Part shown: piece after piece, positions 23,352-34,044 of the stretch | How positions within the stretch are numbered: the first letter of the stretch is position 1 | Layout of the letters: every line of letters begins with the position of its first letter | Assembly: GCA_031308135.1 (NCBI GenBank) | Contig: JAHLJT010004567.1 | Coordinates: 30,725,602 to 30,789,601 of the forward strand | Direction of reading: 5' to 3' | Source of the DNA: Acheta domesticus | Taxonomy: Eukaryota > Arthropoda > Insecta > Orthoptera > Gryllidae | DNA length: 64,000 nt | Position numbers and translations under genes: made by a program | The notes under the pieces: generated by a model | What the model was told of the DNA's origin: nothing | Seen by the model: only the letters and a program-made list of their open reading frames with translations | Database searches by the model: none

Positions 23352-24337
23352 AACCTACAAAGTAAATACGCTGAAAAAATTAATAAGTACTCAGATCTCA
23401 CTGAATCCATAAAGAAATAATGGCATGTTGAAAAAGTTGAAATTATTCCAATAATCCTCTCAAGCACAGGTGTCATCCCTAGAAATTTGATGCGGAACCT
23501 TCAATATCTGGGAGTGAAAGTGGATATATACAGGTGGGGTTGGGATAGTGGATATATAAAGGTGGAACTTATGCAGAAAGCAATGGTGATAGCTGTTATG
23601 TTTGCCAATGAATGAAAAGGCGTTCTCTTAACAACCATTTATTTATTCTTTTAACCAAACTATTTACATTATACCACACGATATACCAGAAGCTATTTCC
23701 TTCAGGCTGGCATTAACGCCAAAGTCCGTGTCCCACCAGTGCGTCACTTAGCACCAGTTCTGTAACACACGTCTGACTGCGCGACTCCGCCGTGCGCATA
23801 TCCAGCGCGCAATCTCGCCATGCATCACCAAGCACGGCACCTCAGGCTGGCAGTCGCGTCGTATTCCGCACGCCCCTGGTGCGGCCTCTCCGCGTGTGTT
23901 TCCCCTCCTGGCTGCAGGCTCTCTCCAGCGGCTCCACTTCGCTGTCTCACTGTTGTGCCGCGGTGCTCCTCAGACCGCTACTGCCTGACTGCCTTTGCCG
24001 CCACTTGCTCCCGCCTATATAGGGCCGGCGTGGCCTGGGTTAGCCTCGCCTCGCGGCTTGCTTGCTCGCTGGCCAGCGTTCCGGGTCGGCGAGCTCCGTG
24101 GCGCGCGGCGTACAGCTGCGCGCGCGCCAGCTTCAAATGCTGTACACAGCAATAGCAACGACAAGAATAGTGCGGAAATTTCTGGGAAATTATGCATTTT
24201 AAATTAGTGTTTCATGTTGCATAAATATTGTATTTTTATTGTGCTTTGATTTTGTAAATCTGTACAATTAATAATATTAATTACCAAAAACTGAGAAAAA
24301 TAAACAAACAATAATAATAATAACAATAATAATAATT
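23352..24337 (+). pseudogene. Non-LTR retrotransposon C-terminus, split by a solo LTR
   Basis: In the frame of 23364 the + strand reads KYSDLTESIKK, a stop (23418-23420), then WHVEKVEIIPIILSSTGVIP and NLMRNLQYLGVKVDIYR, and ends with ELMQKAMVIA before the LTR. After the LTR the same frame continues as TTRIVRKFLG, up to the stop at 24200-24202. This order (W.V..V.IIP...S.TGVIP ... LMQKA...T.RIVRKFLG) is the C-terminal signature of many animal non-LTR retrotransposon polyproteins, as I know them. A short AT-rich 3' UTR and an AAT-rich microsatellite tail (24310-24337) follow, as expected of the 3' end. An in-frame duplication lies at about 23517-23560. Confidence 0.8.
23594..24151 (-). mobile_element. 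Solo LTR 1 with 5-bp target duplication
   Basis: 558 bp, starting TG and ending CA, flanked by ATAGC at 23589-23593 and 24152-24156. On the minus strand it has a TATATA box (24016-24021), a GC-rich leader, and overlapping AATAAA signals (TTTATT at 23638-23643 and 23642-23647 on +). This is the U3-R-U5 layout of an LTR. No internal coding region, so it is a solo LTR. It interrupts the non-LTR ORF exactly, leaving a 5-bp duplication. A 5-bp duplication is compatible with several LTR superfamilies; I cannot assign one. Confidence 0.9.
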
Positions 24338-25134
24338 CACAGCAGGGACAAAGTTGTTGGCGTCCGTGGTCTAACACACGTGTCCCCTGCGGAAGCAGTG
24401 ATTCGCCACTTACGCGCTTGACCATTGTGAACACACGCTGAGGAAAACTGTACGTCTATACTGGTTAGCGCGTCATCAAATGGCTAACATGCCAAGGGTA
24501 GGCGTCGTAAAACAAACAAACGTGTTTTATTTGTTACTTTCGAGAATCGCGCATTTTATTACGTGTTACGGTTCCTGCGCATTTTACACGCTCCTGTGAT
24601 GTGGAGAGAGTGTCATAGTTTTTGTTCACAAATCTTCCTTTAAACACAATATTCATAATTTTAGTATTAGATAATCATAGACGACATACACCAACCCTGC
24701 TACATAGAAGTAGGAGTGCCGTATGAACAGTAAAACCACAAAAACATGTAGCTTCAAAGAGGGTCACTTCTCATCAAATAGAACAATATCTTAAAATGGA
24801 ATTTTAATCTTATGTCTGTAACAAATACTGAGAGAGAATGAGGTGTTTCTGTGACGGCGATGTCGCAGCGAAGAAGCCTCCGCCGTTGCCGCCGCCACAC
24901 CGCCTCATTTAGGTAATCGCGTTTTGAGCCTCTTGCGGGCGTAATTTAGCGCAATTAAAGCACCGCCGGCCGCCCCCTCCGCCCCGCCCCCCTCCACCCC
25001 GCACCCGCGGCGCTCCAATCGGCAATTAGCGCTTCCCCGGGGCGATGCGTCAGCTTTCGCAGCCCGTTCCACCGCCAAATCCCGCACGTCGCCCCGCAAC
25101 CCCTTTTCTCCAATCTGCACCGGCTGTGATGGCT
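24338..25134. other. Non-coding stretch with a CpG island
   Basis: 24350-24840 is ordinary AT-rich DNA. 24845-25100 is strongly GC-rich with TAATT words (gcaattaaagc, gcaattagcgc). ORFs on both strands here have no recognised domain. Confidence 0.4.
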
Positions 25135-25620
25135 CATGAACAGCGGTGGCAGCTGCAGAGTCTCTGTCCGCTGGGACACAGGGTTCGAGTTCCAACGGTG
25201 AACCGCGGTGGCGGATTTTCGATACTAGCTAGCTATTTTAAGCTAGGTCGAATTCAGATGGGAGGAAAATTGTAGCTGCCAGCTGCTCTGATCGCTAGTT
25301 TTCCGTGGATTCTTCAATCATTATCAGGAGAATAGTGTCGGAATACAGCCTGAACTAACAGGCTAGGGACCGCGGGCGATCTTTCCGTCTTCATGCTTCT
25401 CCTACATTACATTCACTCTAACATACCCTAACTGCTCTGCCACACGTACCGGTAGACTACTTAGGAGTTGAGAGAGTGCCCCGGCCGGAGCCCTAGCCCG
25501 CTGGAGAAAATACCAAAAGGAGGAACCCGCAAGCTGCCGTTCTAACGGGGAAAGAGCACCGCCACCTCGCGGCTAAAACATGCACTTCACTCACGAGACT
25601 AATAAGCAAAGACGTTGACC
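25135..25620 (+). mobile_element. SINE1 copy (diverged)
   Basis: tRNA-like head with B-box gggttcgagttccaac at about 25182-25197, then blocks gatactagctag, gaattcagatggagg, ctgctctgatcg and gttttccgtgg, a gagagtgccccggccgg region and the tail gactaataagcaaag. It matches the order of blocks in the 49170 and 60970 copies. Confidence 0.75.
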
Positions 25621-25889
25621 CTCCTGGAGTCATTCGCTCTCACCCCAATGCACGATGTTCCAAGTGCCCCCCCCCCCACCGTCCCAAGTCCGTCTCGCCG
25701 TTGTCCCTCCCGTCGTCGTGTTTCAAGTCGGTCTGTTACCACCAGGTGTTTCCACCAATATATTTTTCAAAATTAAAGATTGTTTTTCTTTCGGCTTTTA
25801 CCAGCCGACAGCCGGTTATCCTTTACGCATATTCGACCACACATTACTCACAAACACACTTGCGGGCCACTCTGATCTGGGGTGAGCAG
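25621..25889. other. Short spacer with a C run
   Basis: Contains a C homopolymer at about 25668-25678 and pyrimidine-rich sequence. No gene. Confidence 0.4.
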
Positions 25890-26040
25890 AACGCGAGGCC
25901 TTCCGCGACACGTGACAACACATACATGAGAGACAAGGAAGAAACAACCATACTCAGAGCGGGACTCGAGTCCGCGACCCTTCGGACCGATGCCCTGAGT
26001 CTGTACACGCTCTTAGTCACTTCGACAAAGAATGTATTCA
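25890..26040 (-). mobile_element. tRNA-derived SINE fragment (minus strand)
   Basis: On the minus strand the segment reads gtcgaagtgactaagagcg ... gtcgcggactcgagtcccgc, an A-box-like region followed by a good B-box. Downstream it continues into a unique body (gttgtttcttccttgtctc). It belongs to a different family from SINE1. Confidence 0.6.
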
Positions 26041-27309
26041 TAATTTAAAAAAATAATTTCTGCGTAGCATTGCATCCAACACTGTTCATCAAGCATCTGC
26101 ATCTGCCTGAGTTCAAGATGGAAGTGTTTTCTGGTCCTTTCTACTCGTCCGTAGTTACACTTCGCAAACAATTCAGAACATTTTATGGTCCGGGTTTTAC
26201 ATTATCTCGCTATCCCCCTCCCTCCGTCGGCCATCGCCCGTTCCCCATCCATCGCCTGCCATTCATCGCCCCCGCCCTAACGTCACGTACCACGCATATC
26301 TCGTTCCGCGCCCCCACTCTACGCCACTGCCCCGCGCGCGGGCGGGCGGGCGGCTCAGCGGGAGCACTGCTTTGGATACCCGGGAGGCCTGACAATTGAG
26401 CGTGCTGCGCTCAATGGCGTTTAGCTCCGGGAGGTAGAGCAGTCGGGATACCAAAGGTTGTGATGCCGGTGAAGGGTTAATTATGGACTCTCTATTAATG
26501 ACGTCCGTGTTTGCTGTTTGTTCTGTCAATATTTTCCACACTTTACTGTTCGCTATGCAATGAGCGTTGTGAAAAAAACAAAACAAATATGATTAGACAA
26601 AACAGTTTAGTACACCTTCATTGAATCATTTTAATCAAATCATAAACTTCACATCGAATCATGATGAACATGCCGTTGCTGCGCATTACTGTTTCTGTTG
26701 TAAGGTTTATTTACAACATATCCCCATTTCTAGTTGTTTTCTGGTTTTATACATCAATTTATTCTTAAGACGTTTCTCCCTTATGATGCCAAATAATGTG
26801 TTAAAAATATATACCAATGCAAAGAGTACATCCTGCCGCAAGCGATGTAGACCAAGGGGGTGCGACCCCCGCGGTGTAGACATAAAGAAAAAAATGAGTA
26901 AATATGAAAAGAAAAATTATTAAGAGTAAAATATACAAATTACTGGTTTTATTGCACAGACCATCCAAAAGTTTCGGACGACTTCAGATGAAAATGGCAG
27001 TGTGTAATCGGAAGCGAGATGTCGATTAACACCATCAATCTTCAGATGCGAAGTCACGCTATTTTCCTATTTCTTTCTACAGGTGAAGAATCATGTGATT
27101 CTGGCACTCACCGCTGACAATTTATGTGGATGATGTTTGCTCATTTATGTTCTTGCAGAAGGAACTCCTGGTAATTCCAAATAGATCTCGCTATTGATCT
27201 CCGATCAGTATTTCGAGGCAACGCTTAAGTTCCCGTTTTCTCCTTTGCCGGCTTAGACCTCGTTACGTTGCACTGTGCGGGATTGCTCGTGACTACGAGA
27301 ACAACCTTT
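26041..27309. other. Non-coding stretch with a small GC-rich island
   Basis: 26210-26400 is GC-rich and unassigned. A near-palindromic gggggtgcgaccccc lies near 26858-26872. The remainder is AT-rich with no credible coding frame. Confidence 0.35.
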
Positions 27310-28000
27310 GCCACTGCACCGTCTCTGGCCAAGAGGTCAAGTCGAGGCCCCACAGTTGTGGATTTTCGACACTTGCTATTTGGCTATATTGAATTCAGTC
27401 ACTGTCTGGAAGAGAATTGAAGGGCTCAGTAGAACAAGGGGCTATCCCACATTTTTTGTGAAATTGAGTTATTAGCATTATGCAAAACTTCAAATACTAT
27501 TCTTTTAGTGTATTTGTTATTTAAATCCTGAATGGACTTGTATGCAAATGTTCTGTGTTTAAAAGCTTAAAAATGTACTGAGTTATAAGAGGAAAGTTTA
27601 GCTAAAACCCTCATTATCTGAGAACTACGTCAAGATGAGATACTCTTGTTCTACTGAGCCCTTCAATTATAGCGACCGACTGCTCTAATCAGTGGAATGT
27701 CGCAGTACCATAACAAACAGGGACTGCGAGCCTTTTTCCATTCGTAATCGTTGCCCCCTCTTCTCCCGTTGCACACATACACACACGCGCGCCCGTCCTG
27801 TAGTACCACACAAGTCGGGAGCTTCGAATTTGACACAGCTGTGATCGTGCCCCGCTGGAGAAGATACCTGGAGAGGGAAACTCGCCAAGTAAAGCATAAG
27901 CTTGCACCTGACCTCACGTTCCAGCGTGAAAGGATCACCTCCACCGCCCACTATATAACCTGCACCACACTTATGGGTGTAGGTGTTGAAGCGCCCGGAA
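27310..28000 (+). mobile_element. SINE1 copy interrupted by a MITE
   Basis: Left part 27310-27418 (head, gattttcgacacttgc, ttgaattcagtcac, gagaatt) and right part 27665-28000 (atagcgaccgactgctct, acataacaaac block, ACAC tract, gtcgggagcttcgaat, gtgccccgctgg, gcgcccgg) join to give the normal SINE1 block order once the 246-bp insert and one AATT are removed. Confidence 0.85.
27419..27664. mobile_element. 246-bp MITE with perfect 20-bp TIRs, nested in SINE1
   Basis: Terminal inverted repeats 27419-27438 and 27645-27664 are perfect over 20 bp (gaagggctcagtagaacaag). They are flanked by AATT at 27415-27418 and 27665-27668. Because AATT is itself a palindrome, the TIR and the duplication cannot be fully separated. 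The interior is AT-rich and non-coding. Superfamily not assigned. Confidence 0.9.
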
Positions 28001-29979
28001 ATGCTATTGAATTAAACCAAATCATTTAATACTACATTATGAAACAATGATGTAATGATGGGTATTAATAGACGAGTATCGTAAACTTCACATGAGTGTA
28101 TTAATACCCATTTCGTCGAGTTTTATAAGTACTTTTTCTACGAATTTCATAAGTCAAACTTTTATATTGAATAGTTTCGTGGCAGTTGATTCAGCCAAAG
28201 CCATCTAACGGACAGCTACCTAAATCTACCCTCGCATGCAGCCGCAGGTGGCTGTGGTAACCTGTCCATCTGCGAGAGAGTACTGCGCTAGTCAAATAGA
28301 ATCAAACAATCGAATCAATGTACACAATCGAACGAAACATTTGCTAGTAGCTTGCTCTTGTAAACTTCTCAAGATCAAGAACCTATAGCATGAACCTCTT
28401 GATCAAGAACCTATATCATAATGCAAACTGTATCGAAATGACTATCATTATGCAACTGGTTGCAGCCGTCAAATGGCAGCATTATACAATGAGAGTAGAA
28501 AAGCCCGCTTGTTCTCCTTTGCATGCTACAGAGCTCGTTCCGTGGCACTGTGCAGGGTGGCCGAGGCTGCACCGCTCCCGGATCGATGTGCGAGGCAGCG
28601 ACGCGGCGCTGCGGGCGCCTCGACGCCATCGCCCAGGTGCAACGCTCCGCACTGGCCCCGGAGCGCGACGGGTCGCTGCCACAGCAACGCTCCGGAGCAA
28701 TAACGAGAAGGCGGACATGAAATTAAAAAAGAATACACGAGTCTACACGAAACTGCGTTCGAGTAGGAAGGGCGTATACACCTGAAATTGCTGTTGCACT
28801 ACACACTTGTCCAGTCTATTTATTAAAAACAAAAAAAAAATATTTGGAATTGCTTTGACCTTTCGCTGTACTGAACTGTGGAAGTCTTGAAAGAATAATC
28901 TGTTCTGGAAGACCAAAATGGCATTCAGTTTGAAATGAAGTGTAAATGCAAGTTAGTGCGACGCATGCCATCGGAATGGTCTCAAGTGAAGAGTGGCCTA
29001 AACCAGGCATGTCAGACTCCGTCCGCACGAGCTACTTGCCCGCCTGGGGAGCCCGGCGCTTCTACAGGCATGGGCAACTTCTCCTGACTCTACACTCATT
29101 TCCCCTTAAAATCCAGAAATGGATGTGCGTGCGCAAGCTGAAGTGGCGCGAGGCGGTGAATAGTGGCTTCTTACGAAGTATGTTTGCCAGATTTTTTCTA
29201 TCAAATAACTTAGAATTGTATTATGTTTATATTGTTACTAAATTTAGACGTTTATTTTCTTACTAAATTCTCCCTTATATATAAATCTTTGCTAAGTGAC
29301 AGGGATATGTTTGAATGGCGAAGTCTTCCCGAGTTTTCGTTTAGTGTTATGTTATTAAATCATTTAGTTGTTTATTGTATTTAGCAAAAAATGTGAACGA
29401 AATTGACAAGTGTGTGTAAGTTAACAATCCTCGCTTACGGACGGACAGCGCCTTTAACAGACAATAATATTTGTCTGTTAAACGTCCTGACCTGAACATA
29501 GAATGTTCATGCTTTTATGTCACTCTTAAGTAAACATGATTACAAAATCAAGATTCTTTTGATTCAAATTTGTTTAATTTTACTCTCAATTGAGAAATTG
29601 AAAGCGGACTGATGTATTTTTATCATTTTAAAGGGTCATTCATTTGCCTTAAAGAGTAAACGGGAAATAATATAGCTCATTGTGTGACAATAACTGTCAA
29701 GTAACGTCTCCAAATGACTGTCATGGTCTAGGCATCCAGTGACGATCCACGACTTGGGAGGCATTTGTACAACCCTTACTTTTAAATCTCGCGCCTATTT
29801 CTCTGGACGCAGTGCCCGCGAGCTCTAGTAAGCGTTTTATCTTGCCAGCAACCTTGACATGCCCGGCCTAAACTGTAAGCAGCGAGAGTAAGACAAGTGG
29901 TTGAGTTCTGGCAAATAAAATTTCCTTATATTACGTTCTACATGAACCTGCAAAAGTGTTTCCTATCTGCAATTTTTTT
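28001..29979. other. Non-coding stretch with two small hairpins
   Basis: A 13-bp perfect inverted repeat at 28058-28070/28099-28111 (atgggtattaata) and a 30-nt hairpin at 29453-29482. 28540-28710 is GC-rich, with ORFs in several frames that have no recognised domain. The rest is AT-rich. Confidence 0.4.
29453..29482. repeat. Perfect 12-bp hairpin
   Basis: tttaacagacaa pairs with ttgtctgttaaa around a 6-nt loop (taatat). Function unknown; could be the tip of a decayed foldback. Confidence 0.85.
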
Positions 29980-29984
29980 TTCGC

Positions 29985-30055
29985 GATTGAGTTAACTCAC
30001 TACGCGTTTTACCGCTACACCACGCAGGCGAGGCGCTCGGCCATTCGCATTTTTG
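29985..30055 (-). mobile_element. Fragment of a tRNA-derived SINE head
   Basis: On the minus strand: cctgcgtggtgtagcggtaa followed by aacgcgtag, a canonical A-box region. No B-box follows, so only the 5' head is present. Confidence 0.45.
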
Positions 30056-30059
30056 CCGA

Positions 30060-30615
30060 TGCTTAAAAAACCAAAGGTCTCTCCCATTATTTATGTTGTT
30101 TTTTTTTAATTCAAACAGTTCACCGAGAATGACACCTGTGCCAGTTTTGATGCGACCCTTGCTCTATCCAAGGAAAATTGGAAGAAAAAATTTAGAATTT
30201 TTTGAGAATATATATTATTTAAAAACATTAACTTCAAACAAATTGTGCGAAAACTACTTGTTTTTTTAAAAAAATTGTACGTGACGTTTTTTAAAGGTCT
30301 AATTTTTATAGAACAGATTTCATTTAAGACAAATAATATTTTTCTTCAATATTGTACTTTTGCAATGTCAATTTTTGCCATTTTTTGGAAAGAGAATTCG
30401 CCGAAAATAGGAACAGTGCCAGTTGTTTACCCTTTGGGATACGAAGAGAAAAATTAAAGAAAAATTTTTTTTAAAAATAAATTATTTTTTTTAGAAAATT
30501 CAATCATCAATAATGTAGTTTTAGGAGGCCGCCGAAAAAAATTTGAACTTTTGCAATTTTCGAAAGAAAAAAAATCAGAGATTTCAACGAAAATGAAACC
30601 TGCTTTTAGCTGAGG
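30060..30615 (-). repeat. Diverged dispersed copy of the array's AT-rich segment
   Basis: The stretch gtagttttaggaggccgccg, then aaaaaaatttgaacttttgc and aattttcg, matches the reverse complement of the unit region around 6895-6980 (ccgaaaattgcaat ... ttcggcgtctttctggaac). It also matches 37100-37160 in the same orientation. Highly diverged, so not part of the recent array amplification. Confidence 0.55.
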
Positions 30616-31828
30616 ACTGATTTGTTTGTAGGCGCAGGACACTTGCGTCAATCAAGCCAAGTTGAAATTAGTAAAATGCAATGTTTTTTACAAAGTTATT
30701 GACTTTCGTCGTCATTTCCAATATCAAACCACGATAAGTTACGTGAAGTAACTTCTCTTTGAAAAATCTAGATCTGATATCCATTGCTTCAACCTTTTAG
30801 AACAAAAAATAGAATCATGAAACTTACTTTCGATAACATTCAATGAAGTATGATCGTGTAGAAGGACACAGGGCACCGAAAAATGTGTATAAATGAAAAA
30901 ACAAAATTGTATCAACTTCATCTTTTTTTATTTCTAATATAATATTCATTTCCATCACCTGCCGACTTGGAGTCAGTTGATGCAACCGTAGGCATTCCGA
31001 TGGTCAAACTATCACTACCTTCACTACATACTTAAGATAAAAATTGAATAACGGTTTTTAGTGCGGAGGGCTCTTCGGTAATGTAGCAAGTTTGCGCTAG
31101 TAACCAAATTTTTACTTTGTTTTTATATATGTATTACTTTGATTGTTTAGTTATTGATACAATTTTCTATTGATCTGATTGGAGAAGGCCTGAAGCTTAC
31201 TTCGTCGCTCTATAGAGCATCTGCATGTAGCGCGCGAGTTGTTCACTACTGGCTGCAATGCGTAATGTGAATAGTGATTTTCTCTACAATTTGAGAACCA
31301 TTACATGTGTAAATTCCCTATTTCCTGTAAGAAAAAAGCACTAATTATCATTACTTCGGAATAAATAAAACCACGAGATTTTTCTATCTTCAGCTAGTCC
31401 TAGTAAATTGCGTAATATTGCTTTGGACGGAATGGGTGTAAGAAATAAAAAACGCCATTTGTTGGTAGGCCTGGGAAGTCGTTTTTGGTAGTTTTCCGCC
31501 TGCTTGCCCGCAGCTTGCGCAATTCATGTTAATCAACTTGGACTGACGCAGGTCCCTGCCTCGCTGAATTCCTATCTCCCCAAGGCTTCGCCGCGTTTAG
31601 GTAGGCGAGAGATCGATCATCCTTAATAAGCCATTATTCGTGCCCCCCGGCGACGGAAGGCGTAAAGCCCCTAAGCTGAGACGCCAGGTGACGCAGAAAC
31701 GACCCGACAGCAATTTAGGATAGGTACCACTTAATACGCATAATCTACTGCTCATAAGCAGGAAAAGCAAGGGACTTCGCTGTTGGAAAAATTAGCGAGA
31801 ACGGTAAAGGTAACGGTTTAGCGCCATT
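30616..31828. other. AT-rich stretch, nothing recognised
   Basis: No coding frame over ~65 codons and no recognisable repeat. 31490-31700 is less AT-rich (gccccccggcgacggaagg) and unassigned. Confidence 0.4.
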
Positions 31829-31836
31829 GTGTATGA

Positions 31837-32070
31837 CAGTGTTGTCTAGGTCGATGCCACGAGCGGGAGTCCGTGGCACGAGTGCCACGACGAAATCGTC
31901 TCTCCACGCAGTTCATAACCCTGCCGCAAGAGACAACGCCACCACTGTGGTAAAACGGCGGGGTTAATAATAGTTCACTCTCCCTCCGCTAGTGCCGAAG
32001 TGAAGCTCGTGGCATGGCACGGTGCCGCGAGGCGTTCCACTGCCACCAGTAGGAAACCTTGACACCATTA
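31837..32070 (+). mobile_element. hAT-like MITE A
   Basis: 234 bp starting cagtgttgtctagg and ending ccttgacaccatta. Flanking octamers gtgtatga (31829-31836) and ttgtatga (32071-32078) agree at 7 of 8 bases, as an aged 8-bp target duplication. Near-identical in sequence to the reverse complement of 33602-33834. CAGNG-type ends and 8-bp duplications are typical of hAT elements. No coding capacity. Confidence 0.85.
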
Positions 32071-32078
32071 TTGTATGA

Positions 32079-32795
32079 GAATGTGAAACCAATGCTTATC
32101 AGTTCGCAGGACAGGCCTGAAACGTAAATCTTTAATCATGTCAAAAATGTCGGCTTTACCTTAGAATGAAATGGATAAATTAAAGCATTAACGTGGTTTT
32201 AAATTTAATGACCTTAAAAAATTGAATATTATTGCCGATTACCGGGCGCGACAGAGAGGCACAGTGAAAATACGTGGTGGGATCAAATTCATTTCGAGAA
32301 ATGAGATGACAAATTGGATAGCTCAGAATTGTCTTTCCAGATAGAGGAGAGTTCACCAGACCAACCAATGTGTTAAGGCCGCGCTTCGCACAGATCCTCC
32401 TATTTTTGTCGCATTAGATAGTCTTGATGCTTGAACTCAGAAGTGTTTGGGAGTACGCGTATTTTTAACAGCCGCTTAGCCATGGGGAGAGGTATCAGCG
32501 ACGTATCCCTGAGAAGATTTATGCCCTCTTTCTTTAAGTACGGAGTTGTTTCAGTGCTTAGAGTGTCCAACTTGCAAGGCTTCCAGAACCACACCTAAAA
32601 CCGTTAATACGGTTGCGGGCCAAATTTACATTAATCGGGAGATCTCTTGTCTTCCTCATATTGTTGATCTCGGCAGTTTACCCAGCTGCTCAGAAACTGG
32701 GGGGGGGGATGGAACCATGCTTGATATCAGAACGTACCAAGCACAACGCAATGGGATGGTTTTGAATGTCTGACTTTACGAGAACAAAATCTTCA
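32079..32795. other. Unassigned stretch
   Basis: Minus-strand frames at 32180-32368 and 32400-32594 read as protein-like but match no family I recognise. A G homopolymer lies at 32700-32708. Confidence 0.3.
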
Positions 32796-33601
32796 ATCTA
32801 AACTTATCCTATTTTTAAATTAACCCGAGAGAGGTGGCGCGGGGTCTCTTGTGACCCCATGTATCTTTGCTTAGCTGCATTTGCCTAACTTGCGAGTCAG
32901 AAGCTCTACTCTTCACATACCTTTCACCACATTCTTTAGCTTTTGTCTGAAAGATTTTCAAAATTGTATATGTAATAATTCATTTATAAATATTTATGGA
33001 ACCAGTACACACATTTAAAATTTCGTACTTTTTCTAAGTTGTGTTGATTGGCTTTGAAGCATTTTCAATAAATTGTTTGTTTTTATGTGAGACCATGTTA
33101 GAAAATGAAACTTACTGAATTTTCTGATACCTTTGTTGCTGAAATATTCAGGAAAATGTAAATGAAGTCACTACATAAAGTGAAAGATAAATGATAATTT
33201 TTCCCTTTTATTTGTTTCAATTCCTCATTTGCATGTTTGGTTTATAATAGTGCATTAATTTGATACGACCTTATAAATGATTAATTATTATTAAAATAAC
33301 TAATTTTTCACTTAGTTCTTGGTAATGTAATTTTGTAAAGGAATAATTTAAAGGGGTCAGAAATGACCCCGCGCCACCTCTAACGTAACACCGGCAACCG
33401 CCACGTCTCCTGGGTTAAGGGGGTGTCGACCGCGACACGGCGCGTGCACTAAGCGGGATGTTCTCGTCCGACAAGGATGCAAGGGATTTTCAGTTTTGGC
33501 AAATATCCTTTTGCGGTCCACAATAAATGGCACCGCGGGCCTCCAGTTGGACATAACCGGTTTAGACATGTTTATTTTCAGAGCGTTTCTTAACCCTAAA
33601 C
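32796..33601 (+). repeat. ~210-bp tandem duplication, left copy (filled by a piggyBac-like MITE)
   Basis: 32796-32823 plus 33419-33601 is collinear with 33835-34044, from atctaaac through ctatttttaaattaa and ggtgtcgaccgcgacacgg to cttaaccctaaa. The copies are separated by hAT-like MITE B, which sits at the junction. The two copies differ by only a few substitutions. Confidence 0.88.
32824..33414. mobile_element. piggyBac-like MITE at TTAA
   Basis: 591 bp flanked by TTAA (32820-32823 and 33415-33418). Both ends begin CCC after TTAA. The outer 16 bp (32824-32839 against the reverse complement of 33399-33414) match at 13 positions. A second inverted repeat, agaggtggcgcggggtc, lies immediately inside on the left but ~17 bp further inside on the right (33363-33381). 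This asymmetry is known for piggyBac ends. Both sides also carry small palindromes of the type ggggtc...gacccc. The interior is AT-rich and non-coding. The paralogous empty site is at about 33853-33866. Confidence 0.88.
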
Positions 33602-33834
33602 CAGTGGTGTCAAGGTCTTCTACTGGTGGCAGTGGCACGCGTGTGGCTCCGTAGCATGCCACGAACTTCTCTGCGCAACTAGCGTCGGGAAAGCAAACTA
33701 TTAGTAATCCCGCCGTTTTACAGTAAGGATGGCGTTGTCTCTGTAGGAGGGGTGACGAACTACATGAAGGGGTGATTTCATCGTAGCACTCGTGCCACGG
33801 ACTCCGTCTCGTGGCATCGGCCTTGACAACACTG
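33602..33834 (-). mobile_element. hAT-like MITE B (inverted relative to A)
   Basis: 233 bp starting cagtggtgtcaagg and ending ccttgacaacactg. Flanks ccctaaac (33594-33601) and atctaaac (33835-33842) share 6 of 8 bases. It lies exactly at the junction of the ~210-bp tandem duplication. Confidence 0.85.
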
Positions 33835-34044
33835 ATCTAAACGTATTCTATTTTTACATTAAGGAGGTGTCGACCGCGACACGGCGCGTGCGCTAAGCGC
33901 GATGTTCTCGTCCGACAAGGATGCAAGGGATTTTCAGTTTTGGCAAATATCCTTTTGCGGTCCACAATAAATGGCACCGCGGGCCTCCAGTTGGACATAA
34001 CCGGTTTAGACATGTTTATTTTCAGAGCGTTTCTTAACCCTAAA
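33835..34044 (+). repeat. ~210-bp tandem duplication, right copy (empty site)
   Basis: Uninterrupted copy of the duplicated segment. At the place where the left copy carries the piggyBac-like MITE it reads ctatttttacattaaggagg, with a single TTAA-equivalent (ATTAAG). Confidence 0.88.

Noticed and set aside
28390..28785. 131-codon ORF in a GC-rich segment
   Set aside because: Four overlapping frames on both strands are open because of base composition; no domain.
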